64,000 nt of DNA, taken from NCBI GenBank assembly GCA_947069175.1, contig CAMTDV010000027.1:35601369-35665368 (forward strand), written 5' to 3'. Positions within the stretch are counted from its first letter, which is position 1. Each line of letters begins with the position of its first letter. Below, in pieces: positions 43,512 through 54,110 of the stretch. The DNA is from Scalesia atractyloides (taxonomy: Eukaryota > Streptophyta > Magnoliopsida > Asterales > Asteraceae). Below the pieces are notes generated by a model that made no database searches, was not told the DNA's origin, and worked only from the letters and a program-made list of their open reading frames with translations. Both the position numbers and the translations under genes were made by a program.

Positions 43512-44830
43512 CAGTAAACTACCATTTTGGTATTGGTATTGAGGTTTGGTCACTTTTGCTACTTTAGTGCAGAACTCAAACCTTTTGAATCTAGGTTCCT
43601 TTGATTTCAGTTTTGTTGCCATTTTCATCCAAAAGTAAAATCAGCTCAGATTTCTCAAATACAATCCTGGTTTTTTTGTCCATTTACTAAGTAATGAAGG
43701 GCGAAATGCTCATTATAAGCTTTCTCTCTCTACCCTAATTCTCTCTAGCTAGCACTCCAAATTTTCCCATTTTCTCCTAAATCTGGTAGACTTCTTGTAT
43801 TTCGTTCAATGAATCCTTGGTGGATTGTTTCCACCGTCTAAGCCTCCTGATTCCCCTCATCTCCCAAACCCAGCTAAATATCCTCATCTTGAAACCTCCA
43901 GTCCCACTCAAAACCCTGATAACTCGTTAAACCCTTTTCAAAACAATGATACGCTTGAAATTGGATCCAATCAGCAACCGAAATCCAACAATTGAATAGT
44001 TGTTAACCTCAATATGGAGGATTTCAACTTGAATTTGGGGGAAGATACCTCTGCACTACACAAATTGCACCATGAAGGCCAGCTCCAACTTTGTTGCGGC
44101 CCTTGGGTCCTGGGTGAAACATATCTCTGAAGTAAACTAGCAATATGAGGGCTTGTATGTGATGAAAGCGGGAAATGGAATCTCTGTTGCTACTGACTTA
44201 GCGATTAATTTAGGGAGTGGATTCCTATGTTCAACATCCTCAGACGCGAACACAGGTAATATGCCGAATCCCAATTCTGAGTATTGTGATAACTCCTTGT
44301 TGTTGATTGTCCAACCCACGAGTAGTCTGAATCCTGTTGAAAATTTTAGTTTCAAATTAGATATTGAGATGGACATGAATAACGATGCTGATACTACAGT
44401 ATCGGATACGTTATAACCTACACCCCTATTACTGTGAACTAAGGGGAGTTTAATACAGGTTTAAGACTGGATCCTCGTAATCGCAGGAAAGATAACAAAT
44501 TCAAAGCCTTTAATACCACAATAGCAAGCATGAATATATGAATTCCACACAACATGAATATATGAACCCAGGGGAGTTTAATCCAAGTTCAGAGTGACGG
44601 CCAGAGAGAATTAGGGTAGAGAAAACTTATAATGACCATTTTGCCCTTCATTAAACTGAGGAAAAGGACAAGAAAACTAGGATTTAATTTGAGAAATCTG
44701 AGTTGATTTTACTTTTGGATGAAAATGGCAACAAAACTGAAACCACAATGACCCAGATTCAGTAGGTCTAAGTTTTGGACTAAAGTGGTAAAAGTGACCA
44801 AAACTCAGGGACCAAAATGGTAGTTTACTC
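43512..44830. mobile_element. Mutator-like element with long terminal inverted repeats
   Basis: 1,319 bp. The left arm 43512-43747 and right arm 44603-44830 are inverted copies of each other (ends AGTAAACTACCATTTTGG), with substitutions and small indels. A 9-bp target duplication flanks it. The paralogous stretch at 45160-45362 runs through the insertion point without it, giving an empty-site comparison. No transposase is encoded, so it is non-autonomous; the inner 855 bases carry an ORF fragment. Confidence 0.88.
44072..44416 (+). pseudogene. ORF fragment carried inside the MULE
   Basis: A frame of 114 codons from ATG 44072 to TAA 44414-44416, with one TAG at 44138-44140. Before the stop the reading is Met-Lys-Ala-Ser-Ser-Asn-Phe-Val-Ala-Ala-Leu-Gly-Ser-Trp; after it come Tyr-Glu-Gly-Leu-Tyr-Val-Met-Lys-Ala-Gly and a Ser/Asn-rich, acidic tail. 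Continuity across the TAG and the protein-like composition suggest a captured host gene piece, as in Pack-MULEs. I do not recognise the gene. It could also be chance. Confidence 0.4.
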
Positions 44831-44839
44831 TTTGCTAAA

Positions 44840-44995
44840 ATATATTTTGCGGAAAAACACATAAGATATTAAGTGTCAACTAATCAAGGGATAAATATGT
44901 GTGTGTGTATACGTATATCTTAACATACTGAGTAAAATATGAGGTTAAAAGTAGAATACATGTACACTTGTATACGTACAAATACGCATACATAT

Positions 44996-45033
<38 letters not shown>

Positions 45034-45170
45034 GATAAAAATGTATATATTAACAAACCCTAGTAATATATATATATATTATATACATATATATATATAT
45101 ATAGATAGTATATATATATAGATAGATATATATATGTATATATATATATGTATATATATATATAATTCCG
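44840..45170. repeat. Microsatellite-rich stretch
   Basis: The first 80 bases continue the MULE's original flank. Then come TG, TACA and TA repeats, with TA tracts at about 45009-45032, 45068-45075, 45089-45101 and 45143-45163. No gene. Confidence 0.7.
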
Positions 45171-45362
45171 GACAAGTAATGAAAATATATTTTTGATGTC
45201 GTATAGAAATATTTACATATATTTTACAGTCAATCACAAAACTATATTATTTTTAGGTGATCATAAGACTATATCTTTCTAAAATATATTTTTCAGAAAA
45301 ACCTATAAGATATTAAGTGTGAACTAATCAAAGGGATAAATGTGTGTATGTGTATATAGTGA
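45160..45362. repeat. Second copy of the MULE flank (empty site)
   Basis: Aligns with 43370-43502 joined to 44831-44930. Shared landmarks include CAATCACAAAA, GATCATAAGACTATAT, AAGATATTAAGTGT and GGGATAAAT. The MULE position here reads uninterrupted (CTATATCTTTCTAAAATATA). The duplication therefore predates the MULE insertion. Confidence 0.75.
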
Positions 45363-45439
45363 CAGTGTAATGTACAATATGTCTTATCGTATGAGCGTAC
45401 GCAATATCAAGTTCGAACGTTATAACCCCCCATAAAGAA

Positions 45440-45575
45440 ATCTCGCATGTTGTAAAAAACAAAAGTCACATGTTCAAAAAAAATTTGCATGTTAAAAAAA
45501 TCGCATGTTAAAATAAAAAAAATTCGCATGTTAAAAAATCACATGTTCAAAAAAACGAAACTCGCATGTTGATAC
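45440..45575. repeat. Short CGCATGTT plus A-run repeats
   Basis: Seven copies of CGCATGTT or CACATGTT, each followed by 5-12 A-rich bases, in 130 bp. The flanks carry CGTATGAG in opposite orientations (about 45391 and 45582), so the whole may be a small inverted-repeat element. No gene. Confidence 0.5.
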
Positions 45576-45619
45576 TAAATCTCATACGCATCGTACTGAA
45601 AAAGTATATATATAAGTAA

Positions 45620-46300
45620 ATATATGTATACGTATACTAGGAAGTTAAACGATTTATTAGTGACAATAATTGGGTTACGACAAGTAAACAAGAATAATGT
45701 TAAAATTATTATTTTTCACAATTATCGAACTCCGAAAAATATGTTAATATTTAAGGATGAATATATCTCAATTTAACTATCGATAAGTTAAAAATATGCC
45801 ACAAAGGAAAATTTATGTTTTTAGACATAATAATATATTATTTTTATTAAATGAAACGATCGTGTGGGACACGAGTTTATATAAGGGGCTACGGCCCAGA
45901 CATTATACAAACAAGTGTGTATAAGTATATATGTGATAATATACATACATGGTCATTAGGATAATCATCAACCAACGTGTCTAAACAAACAAGAGTTTTC
46001 AAAATGAAAGAAACTATATTAAGTCTTAGCAATAAATTGGTGAAAGACTTGTACACGAAACAAACGATTAGACCTGGGTGTCTTAACGAATTAGGACACT
46101 TGTAGGTTGGAGAGATACAGGGAACATTGTGTATTTCAAGCATTATACACCAAACATAAATTGTGAGTTTCACGACCACTCTTTTATATATTTTTGTATT
46201 AAAAAATTAGGGAGAGATACATGTTTTTCAAATGGTATGATGGTTAGGGAATGAAATCAGCTAGATCATTATGTGTGCATAAATGGTAGTTATTCAATAT
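45620..46300. other. Intergenic DNA, no gene recognised
   Basis: AT-rich single-copy-looking sequence. Short frames exist but have no protein-like composition or motif. Confidence 0.5.
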
Positions 46301-46934
46301 AGTAGCCATTAACACAGCACGAACCGCAGAACAATTGGATAGGTCTATCGAGTCTGGGCAAGCTCCACTCCTGGTCCGTGAGACCCTGTGGGATTGCTCT
46401 TGTGTCCTACTAGTCAGGCGTCACTAGGATTTAGTGATTTGGTCCTTGGCAAAACATTAATTGATCAATGAATTTCATTGACCCTATGCATACCGATTTT
46501 AGTCAAAGTCTATGAAACTTTTTAAAGATTCATTTGTGTCAAACAAACCTGTGAACTCACCGAAATTATGTTGACGCTTTTACTAACATGTATTTCAGGA
46601 ACATAAACGGTGTTGCATGGTTTGGAACTCAAGGACTAGGATTGCATAAACGATGTCATTTTGGGGTTTGTCTTATATCTTTCGCCTTTATACGATGATA
46701 TATAGGCCAAAGCCTAGTTATCTAAGCCTTATAGTTTGTCTAAATATATTTGTGAAATTGAAAGTTTATAGCTCATGTATACAAACGACATACTATGGTT
46801 TTGTGAACATCTTTTCAAGTAATATACATTTGACATCGTTGGATTATTTTAATTCATGTAGACGGTTACTATCGAATGTTACCAAAACCTTTCGTGGTCA
46901 CACCTCGTGCTTCCGCTACGAGTAGGCTGTGACA
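46300..46934 (+). repeat. Gypsy-like LTR end, probably solo or truncated
   Basis: Ends CTTCCGCTACGAGTAGGCTG then TGACA at 46934. The form resembles the LTR ends of the other gypsy elements here (CTTTTCCGCTGCGGGTCGGG then GTGTGACA on the minus strand at 62927). Upstream, GTTGACGCTTTTACTAACAT and a TTTCAGG tract resemble the inner part of plant gypsy LTRs. No primer site follows and no start is found. Confidence 0.35.
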
Positions 46935-48290
46935 GAGGAAGCTGCTCCTAGTTGCTGAAACTTCCCCTTAGCTGATGAAGCAGCTCTTAGCTGTTGAAGC
47001 ACCTTCCCTTTCATTGAACCACCTCCTTGATAAGGAACCAAGTGTTCTATTAACTTGTCATGTTGTAAACATGTTTATTTATCAACAAAACATATCGACA
47101 ACCTTTTATGTGTTATATTGTCTCCTTCTATGGTCTTTCTGTGTTGTTATGTATAGAGTCTAAGATTGGGAATGTTGGTTTTACCCAGCATCAAGCCCTA
47201 CCCAGATTCTTTTTGTAGCTATAAAATAACTAATAGCATGCTCTAACTTGAAAAACTGCCCACAAACCATGCTCGAGCATATACAAGCTCGAGTTAACCC
47301 CGTGATGATCATGAAGATAGAAAGTGTTTGACAATGACATTTTTGACATCTAGAACATTAGAGCACCATCAAAGCAAAGAAATGGACACACACAGGGCAA
47401 TGATTTGTTGTCAAGTTTCAGACATCACCATTGGAGGTGAGCGTTTGTTCGGCGTCGGGTCAATGGCGTCCGAAATTTCAAACACAAACACACGGATGGT
47501 GCATAATGGGGCAGATACATAGATATTTAATATAAACTAGTGGAATTTCTTTGTATTGTACACAATGGTAATTTGTCTAGGTGGGTTCAGCTTACCGAGA
47601 CTCATTATAGTAACCAAAAGACAAAAACCAAAAAATAAAGTCAGGATATTCTATGCGTTTTTAAATCGATCAAAAACCATAAAAAACGAATACGAGTTCT
47701 GGTTATAGTGGTACCGTTGTTCATGAAAAATTGATTCGGTTTATCACGATACCTGTATGGGCCAGCACTTATATAAATTATGATGCCAAAAAAAAACTCT
47801 ATTTTGAGTAGAAATGTATAAAGAAAACGTCATTTTGAGGAAAAAATAAACACAACTTTGTATTTAGATTTATTAAAAAATTCAACACATGCAGATTAAT
47901 AGAGAACAACTGAATTAAAAAACAAATGGGCTAAGGTGCATATAACGAATACTAGTGGTGTATATAACGAATACCTGTACCTGATCCGATAATAGTGATA
48001 CCGGTATCAATGGTGCTATGTTAGAGTCGTTCTTCATAATATCGCTACGATACTGGCACTTGTATAGCTCTCAATACAAAAAAATACTTGAATTTGAATA
48101 CAAACCGGTTTCATTACGAAGAAAAATTAGAAAAAAAAACTGGGAACTAAGTTTTTTCTCAACTTAATGAACGCAAATTACTGGAGAAAAAAACAAATTA
48201 CTAAAAACATAAATGGGTTAAAAATGTATATTATATATAGTATTATAGATGAAACTGAATTAGAAAAACAATAAATGTTCATGTCCAACC
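46935..48290. other. Intergenic DNA, no gene recognised
   Basis: 1.35 kb. A short repeat of GCTGCTCCTAGTTGCTGAA, GCTGATGAAGCAGCTCTTAG and GCTGTTGAAGC occurs at 46940-47005. At 47690-48070 there are several partial copies of CGATACC/GGTACCG words. No coding frame is convincing. Confidence 0.4.
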
Positions 48291-48292
48291 CT

Positions 48293-48318
48293 CCCCCCCC
48301 CCCCCCCCCCCCCCCCCC
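48293..48318. repeat. Homopolymer of 26 C
   Basis: Uninterrupted run of 26 C on the plus strand (G on the minus strand). Long G/C homopolymers are rare in AT-rich plant DNA and can be mis-sized by sequencing. Confidence 0.9.
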
Positions 48319-49987
48319 ATACATATCTATGGTTATCTTAAGAACTCTAGATATCGTAAGAAGAACTATGAAACTTTCAAAAATAATAAAAATATACAAC
48401 TATAAAAAATAATTTTCTCTTTAGAAAATTCATCTTCCCTATATAAATTCTTTTAAAAAATTCTTTACACATGTATGAATGCTAAAAACTCGCTTATGTG
48501 TAAAAATGTTTATTTTCGTATACATGTATTGTGAACACGCAAAGCTTTTTTATGTTGTATTTTAATGGCACATTTAAAAAGTGAAGTTGAATGGTTTTTA
48601 ATCAAGTTTTCTCGATTCTCGTTTTGAAACTCATGAAAAAAAAAGTGTGCTTGAAATTGAAACACATTAGAAAAAAAATAAATAATAATAATAATAACAA
48701 TATTAATAAGTGTGCTTGAAACAGAAGTGGAATATAATCTGCGGAGTTTATATGCGTTTGAATATAAATGCATGAATTAGATGTTTATAAAATAGTAAGT
48801 TTTGATCACAATGATAATACATGGGCCTCGGGACATGATATGCCTCATAAGTCATGAAATGATCACATGATGAGGGTTCCACAATTGAAAACAATTCAAT
48901 CAACAAGTTACTATCCACGGGTAATTTAACAGGGATTTCAATGTTTGGACTTCCTTTGCATGAGGTCATTATCAATCTACATCCACGGGTAATATACTGC
49001 GTTTACTATAAATCGTCGGTGCAACTTTGCTGTAGACTTTCAGTTTATAATATATAGTACACATGTGTATAAGCGAATTTGGAGGCACGAATAACTGGCA
49101 CTAGATATGGAAACTGATTTTAAAAATATTCCCATTAGGTAATTACATAATTACCTTTTTTAATTAAATTTAAAAGAAAAAACAGACTCAATAATTACAA
49201 TTATGTCACTAATCAAAACCTTAAGATGATGGAAATCAATGGTCTAGATCAGTTTATACAGTTCACTCTTATAATGTTGTTCACTCCAGATCCTTACCCT
49301 ATGTATATATATATATATATGGTTTAATAAGTTTGCTCTCAATCTTTTATACATGCTTAATTAAATTCAAATATATTTGTGACAAGAACTTTAAGTTGAT
49401 ATGAAATTAAGGCCTAGTAAGATTGCATCAGTTAATTCAATTCAATCCTCCTTATTGTGCCTAACTAAAATATCGTCTCATATCCATGACACTAACTATT
49501 AGTTGTATTTTGATCTTATTCATATAAAAAAGTCTATCAGTTGTGCTGTTGTTTTATATATATGAATGACCATTTAGTTCAGTTTTACGAGTTCATAGCT
49601 AGATTTAGAAAAAAAATTATATCTAGCTAAACAATTAGCTAAAGTATCATTATTCTATTATACCTGTGTTATCAAACTACTGTCTCTGTGTTATATATTT
49701 TCTTTTTTTATAATTTTTTTATAAAGGCGCAACAAGTTCACACTGTGAAACCAAACCATTAGTAATCGTTCGGTTTGGTTCACTTTCAACTTTAAACGCT
49801 TTGGTTTAAGTTTCCAATGACAGAAAACCGTAACTATTGGCTTGGTTCATGATTTAACCCAAAAACCATCCAAACTAGACCTTGAACATCTCTACATATG
49901 TCCCTAGGGTTTGGTTTTCTCACTTTGTTTTCCTTTATATGGGTTTCTCACTTGGCGGTTTGATTTTTCCACATTTCATTACCAATT
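48319..49987. other. AT-rich intergenic DNA
   Basis: No gene recognised. It includes an AAT microsatellite (about 48672-48697), a TA run at 49296-49321, and a block at 49735-49900 with words such as CGGTTTGGTT and AACCAAACC that may be part of an unclassified repeat. Confidence 0.5.
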
Positions 49988-49995
49988 TATTTTAA

Positions 49996-50396
49996 GGTCC
50001 TACTATTAACACCTAACTTCTTGCTATTTATACCAAAATGTGATATTAATAAATTCAAATTTGTGTTTTTCTTTTATAACTTCCAATATGTGTTTTATAA
50101 AAAACGAATATGGTTTTGCAATTTCCTTATTTTTATCTACGTTTTGATATAAACTTTATAAAAAACGAAGTCGCATCAAATATAATGTTTTATAAATCGT
50201 TATAAAATTTTATAATTCCTTTTTTTTGTAAAATTTATATTAAAATGTAGATAAAAATAAGCACATCACAAAACCGTATTCATTTTTTAATAAAACATTA
50301 TACATCGAAAGTTATAAAGAAAAACAAAATTTTAATTTATTAATGTCATATCATTTGATGTAAATAGCGAAAAGTTGGGTGGAAATTTAATCCCCC
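49996..50396. mobile_element. Hairpin MITE of 401 bp
   Basis: The two halves are inverted copies over nearly the full length (for example CTTATTTTTATCTACGTTTT at about 50126 against its complement near 50238-50257), so the element is almost one long hairpin. TATTTTAA, 8 bp, flanks it at 49988-49995 and 50397-50404. The end bases are GG, so the superfamily is unclear; 8 bp would suit hAT. No coding capacity. Confidence 0.75.
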
Positions 50397-50424
50397 TATT
50401 TTAATTGCAATTAGTTTAATTAAT

Positions 50425-50437
50425 ACAATAATCATTT
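50425..50437. other. Target site duplication of the LINE (left copy)
   Basis: ACAATAATCATTT, 13 bp, repeated exactly at 54231-54243. Length and variable-type duplication fit target-primed reverse transcription. Confidence 0.85.
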
Positions 50438-50440
50438 TTT

Positions 50441-50730
50441 TGTCAATGGTGATGTTAGTTGGAGTTTTCTTCTAGACGTTATGTCTCAGATAGGGTTTCC
50501 TCCGATTTGGTGCAAATGGATTACTGGTATACTCGAGTTAGCTAGATCGTCTATTCTTGTGAATGGGCCCCGACTTTTGAGTTTGGATGTGAGAAAGGTA
50601 TACGGAAGGAGGGTCCTTTATCTCCTTTTCTATTTCTTTTGGTGATGGAGGCCTTATCGAATATGTTCAGAAGGGTGGTTCGTAATGATGCGTTCGATGG
50701 AATCTATCTTCCAAATAATGAGGGGAAGCG
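50441..50730 (+). pseudogene. Duplicated LINE RT segment at the 5' end
   Basis: Encodes a Ser-Trp-Ser-Phe-Leu-Leu block and Pro-Leu-Ser-Pro-Phe-Leu-Phe-Leu-Leu-Val-Met-Glu-Ala-Leu, standard L1-type RT sequence. It aligns with 52260-52540 with about one difference per ten bases. Its first bases, TTTTGTCAATGGTG, match 51176-51188, an upstream part of the same LINE. The join at about 50730 leads back to the upstream part of the gene. Confidence 0.8.
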
Positions 50731-50734
50731 AAGG

Positions 50735-51433
50735 ATGATACAATTGGAAGCTTTTCGGTTCAAAGACTTGAAACAACATGCTAGGAATCGATGGGCCAAG
50801 GAAGGGGACACTAATAGTAAGTTCTTTCATGGTTTAATTACGAGAAGGGCATCTAACTTTATACCGGGTCTCAATATCGTATGGAAGACAAACCAACAGA
50901 GGTTAAAAAGGAGGTTTTTGTTTTTTTTTTTTAAATCAAAGTTTATGGAGGATATGTCAAGTAGGCCTTAACTGGATTGTTTTGGGTTGAAGTCGATTTC
51001 AGAGGAGGATAGTCAGGCGCTTATCAGAGAGCTCACGGATGAGGAGGTAAAAAACGCTATTTTTGATTGTGGGGATGATAAAACTCCGGGGCCCGATGGG
51101 TTCAATTTTTAATTTATTAAGCATTTTGGAATTGTTTTGCAGGCGACTTTAGAGATATAATGCATCAATTTTTTTTTTGTCAATGGTGTTATTAATAGGG
51201 GTGTGGGTTCTTCTTTTATTACATTGGTGTCAAAAGTTAATGATCTTAATTCGCTTGGGGATTATAGACCGATTAATCTTTTAGGAGTGATTAGTAAAGC
51301 TATATCAAAATTTTGGTGTCTAGATTAAAACCGGTGCTAGATAATATTATATCGGAGTCCTATTTTGCAATTTGGCTTGGGCGAAGAAAGTTGGCAAGGA
51401 GTATTTTCTTTTCAAGATTGATTTTGCTAAAGC
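50735..51433 (+). pseudogene. LINE region before and at the start of RT
   Basis: Carries Trp-Ala-Lys-Glu-Gly-Asp-Thr-Asn-Ser-Lys-Phe-Phe-His (typical before LINE RT), then Lys-Thr-Pro-Gly-Pro-Asp-Gly, Asp-Tyr-Arg-Pro-Ile-Asn-Leu and Asp-Phe-Ala-Lys-Ala-Tyr at 51421-51436. The last is cut by the copia insertion between Tyr and the next codon. A run of T (50920-50933) and several stops break the frame. Confidence 0.85.
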
Positions 51434-51438
51434 ATATG

Positions 51439-52254
51439 CGTTGATGCATATTTGTGTGGATGTGACTCGGTTCGGTTCGGTTCGACTTAGTTCAGTTTTC
51501 ACGCCGGAAGCTCATAGTCCGAAGTAGGCCATTAGAAATGAAAACCGAAGACCAAGCAACATCCAAGGGGGAGTTTGTTGATACACTTTTGTGTCTGTCG
51601 CTTGTTCTTAGTTACGTCAGTAATTGTACGGTCTTTGTTTTGTTGTGTCTGTAAAGTTTGGTCGTGTTGACCAAATCATGATATCCTCTTATCTTGATTT
51701 AGTACGACGTTTAGTTTATTCGTGCGAGTGAAAGATGCTCCGTACGAGCAAGTTGCTTGTTCGTACGAGCCATTACATGTTCGTACGAGTCATTACATGC
51801 TCGTACGAGTAACTCTGTTAACAAGAACATTGCTTGTTCGTACGAACGACTTACTCATCCGTACGAGCCATAAGCTGTTCATACGAGCAACCACCTCTGA
51901 ATGTTCTTCGTGGCTTTGTAGTGCTTCGTACGACCAGTGACATTCTTCTTACTATTGCTAGGTGTTTGCACTATATAAACAGACATGCACTTCTCTGTAA
52001 AAGGGACTCTAAGGTTGAGCATAGAGAGAGCATAGAGAGAGAACACTGAGAGAGTGTATAGAGAGATAAGCACTTTATTCAAGAGTCTATGTACTGGGTC
52101 TCTCTACAATCAATATATTGAACAGTTGAAGATATATCTTTTGTTATATTGGTTGTCCTCTTGCTTTGGTTTGCATATATACTTGGATTCCGCACTTGTG
52201 TGTGTGTTAAACAACAAGAAAGTAGGTTATCTTGATCCTCTAAGTGGACCTACA
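51439..52254 (+). mobile_element. Copia (Sirevirus-type) remnant D inside the LINE
   Basis: Target duplication ATATG (51434-51438 and 52255-52259). The first ~20 bases (CGTTGATGCATATTTGTGTG) look like a mutated 5' LTR start, followed directly by about 110 bases of the region before the polypurine tract and a full 3' LTR. An internal deletion therefore removed nearly the whole element. The reading frame of the LINE continues cleanly across it. Confidence 0.85.
51576..52254 (+). repeat. 3' LTR of remnant D (679 bp)
   Basis: TGTTGATACAC to CCTACA, preceded by CCAAGGGGGAGTT. CGTACG motifs start at 51741, 51762, 51782, 51802, 51839 and 51860, with a degenerate CATACG at 51880, mostly 20-21 bp apart. 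A good TATA box (ACTATATAAAC) follows near 51970. Confidence 0.9.
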
Positions 52255-54110
52255 ATATGATAATGTTAGTTGGAGTTTTCTTCTGGAAGTTATGTCTTAG
52301 ATGGGGTTTCCTCTAATTTGGTGCAAATGAATTAGTGATATACTCGAGTCTGCTAGATCATCTATTCTTGCGAATGGGGCCCAGACTTTTGAGTTTGGAT
52401 GTGAGAAAGGTATATGGCAGGGGGATCCTTTATCTCCTTTTCTATTTCTTTTGGTGATGGAGGCCTTATTGAATATGTTCAGAAAGGCGGTTCATAATGG
52501 TGCATTCGATGGAATCTATCTCCTAAATAATCGGCCGATTGTGCCTCATTTCTTGTTAGCTGATGACGTGATGGTTTTTGGAGAATGGTAGACTTTTAAT
52601 TTTCAAAATCGGAAGAGAATATTGAGGGTGTTTTATATTTGTTCTAGGTTAAAAATAAATATAAACAAATCGACAATGATGTGTGTTGGTGTGGAACGGC
52701 AAGAGGTGAAACGAGTGGGGGATGCTATGGGTTTTCAAGCGTCTTGAATCCCCTTTACCTATTTGGGTATGCGGGTGGGCGCTAATATGAATAGAGTGGC
52801 CAATTGAGAGCCGGTTATGGAGGTGATTTAGTCTCGTCTATCTAAATGGAAGGCAAAGTCTTTATCAATAGAGGGAAGGATGATTCTTATTAAATTAATT
52901 CTTGAAGTGTTGCCTAATTATTACTTTTCGTTATATAAGGCGCCCATGAAGGTATTGACCAACATAGAAGCGCTTATAAAGAACTTTTTGTGGGGAGGAA
53001 CTGAAGACGTCAGGAAATTTCATTGGGTCGCTTGGAATAGGATTACTCGGCCAAAAAAGAAAGGAGGTTTAGGTTGTCAAGGATGTTTGATTGCAATTAG
53101 GCTCTAATCTCTAAATTTGTGTGGCGTTTTAGAATTGAGACAAACTCTTTATGGAAGAAGGTTATTGAGGCGATTCACGGATCTGGTAGAAAATGGGATG
53201 TCTATCCCATTAAGTCGAGTATGGCTAGTGTTTGGTCAAATATTGTCAAAGAATGCAATCGTTAAATGTGCACGGTTCTTTTTTTAACGAGTTAATTAAA
53301 TGTTATTTAGACATGCGAGGTCGGTGAGATTTTGGATTGATAAATGGATTGCGGATGAGAGATTGATGGAAAAATTTCCTACTTTATTTAAGTTGGAGAC
53401 TAATAAGATGTGTTTGGTCTCGGATATTTTAGTTCAAGCGGATAGCCTCACTTCGGTCCATGGTCATGGGAAAGGGAACCGAGATCGGAGGTTGAATTAA
53501 GGGAGATGCATGAGCTTATGGAATTATTCGATATGTGTCTCTTAACAAATGTATAGATGATTGGAAATGGAAAGGGGATACAACTGGGTGCTTCACGGTA
53601 GCTGCAGTGAGAAGGTGGCCTGTCAAAAATAATGTAGAAAGGGGTTATATAGTACTCTATTGGTGTAAGTGGATGCCGGATAAATGTAATATATTTATGT
53701 CGAGAGCTTTGTTGGATCGTCTTCCTACATAGACGCAGTAAAGTAGAAGGAATATTCACATGGAAAATACACTGTGTGCTCTTCGCGAGGATGGAGAGGA
53801 AACGGTGGATCATGTATTCACCGTATGTGGTTTTTCTATGGGGGTGTGAAATAGTATCCTAAGATGGTGGTTTTCCTATTTTTTTGCATTTAGCTTAAAG
53901 GATGTGATGGAGATGCATAAGATGGATGGATTATCCCCTGCGAAAGAAAATTATTAGAGGGGTAGTTATTACTTCTTGTTGGAGGTTTTTGGTAGGAAAG
54001 AAATGAGCAAATGTTTGAAAATAACCGACGCAAGGTGGTAGAGATTTTTACGGATGTGAAGGCGATTACGTTCTTATAGTTTAGTAATAGACACAAATGC
54101 AAGGATAGAG
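52255..54110 (+). pseudogene. LINE RT and C-terminal region
   Basis: Continues RT after the copia remnant: Gln-Gly-Asp-Pro-Leu-Ser-Pro-Phe, then Ala-Asp-Asp-Val (the catalytic Asp pair, about 52560) and a thumb with Phe-Thr-Tyr-Leu-Gly near 52755. A frame at 52880-53107 (Lys-Asn-Phe-Leu-Trp-Gly-Gly) and one at 53300-53500 (Trp-Ile-Asp-Lys-Trp) resemble the C-terminal region of plant L1-type LINEs. Many stops (52306, 52588, 52747, 53103, 53499) are present. Confidence 0.85.

Noticed and set aside
44939..45121. Frame encoding a Tyr-Ile repeat
   Set aside because: Pure product of the TA/CA microsatellite.
45889..46179. 96-codon minus-strand frame as a host gene
   Set aside because: No recognisable motif, no supporting start context or homology to other parts of the window; AT-rich chance frame is likelier.
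46653..47163. Plus-strand frames near 46.7-47.2 kb as a gene
   Set aside because: Short, overlapping what looks like a gypsy LTR end and simple GCTG repeats; no domain seen.
47690..48070. Possible transposon built from CGATACC/GGTACCG words
   Set aside because: No consistent ends, target duplication or coding sequence could be found by eye.
48178..48399. Minus-strand frame with a Gly run
   Set aside because: The Gly run is the 26-C homopolymer; the rest has no protein character.
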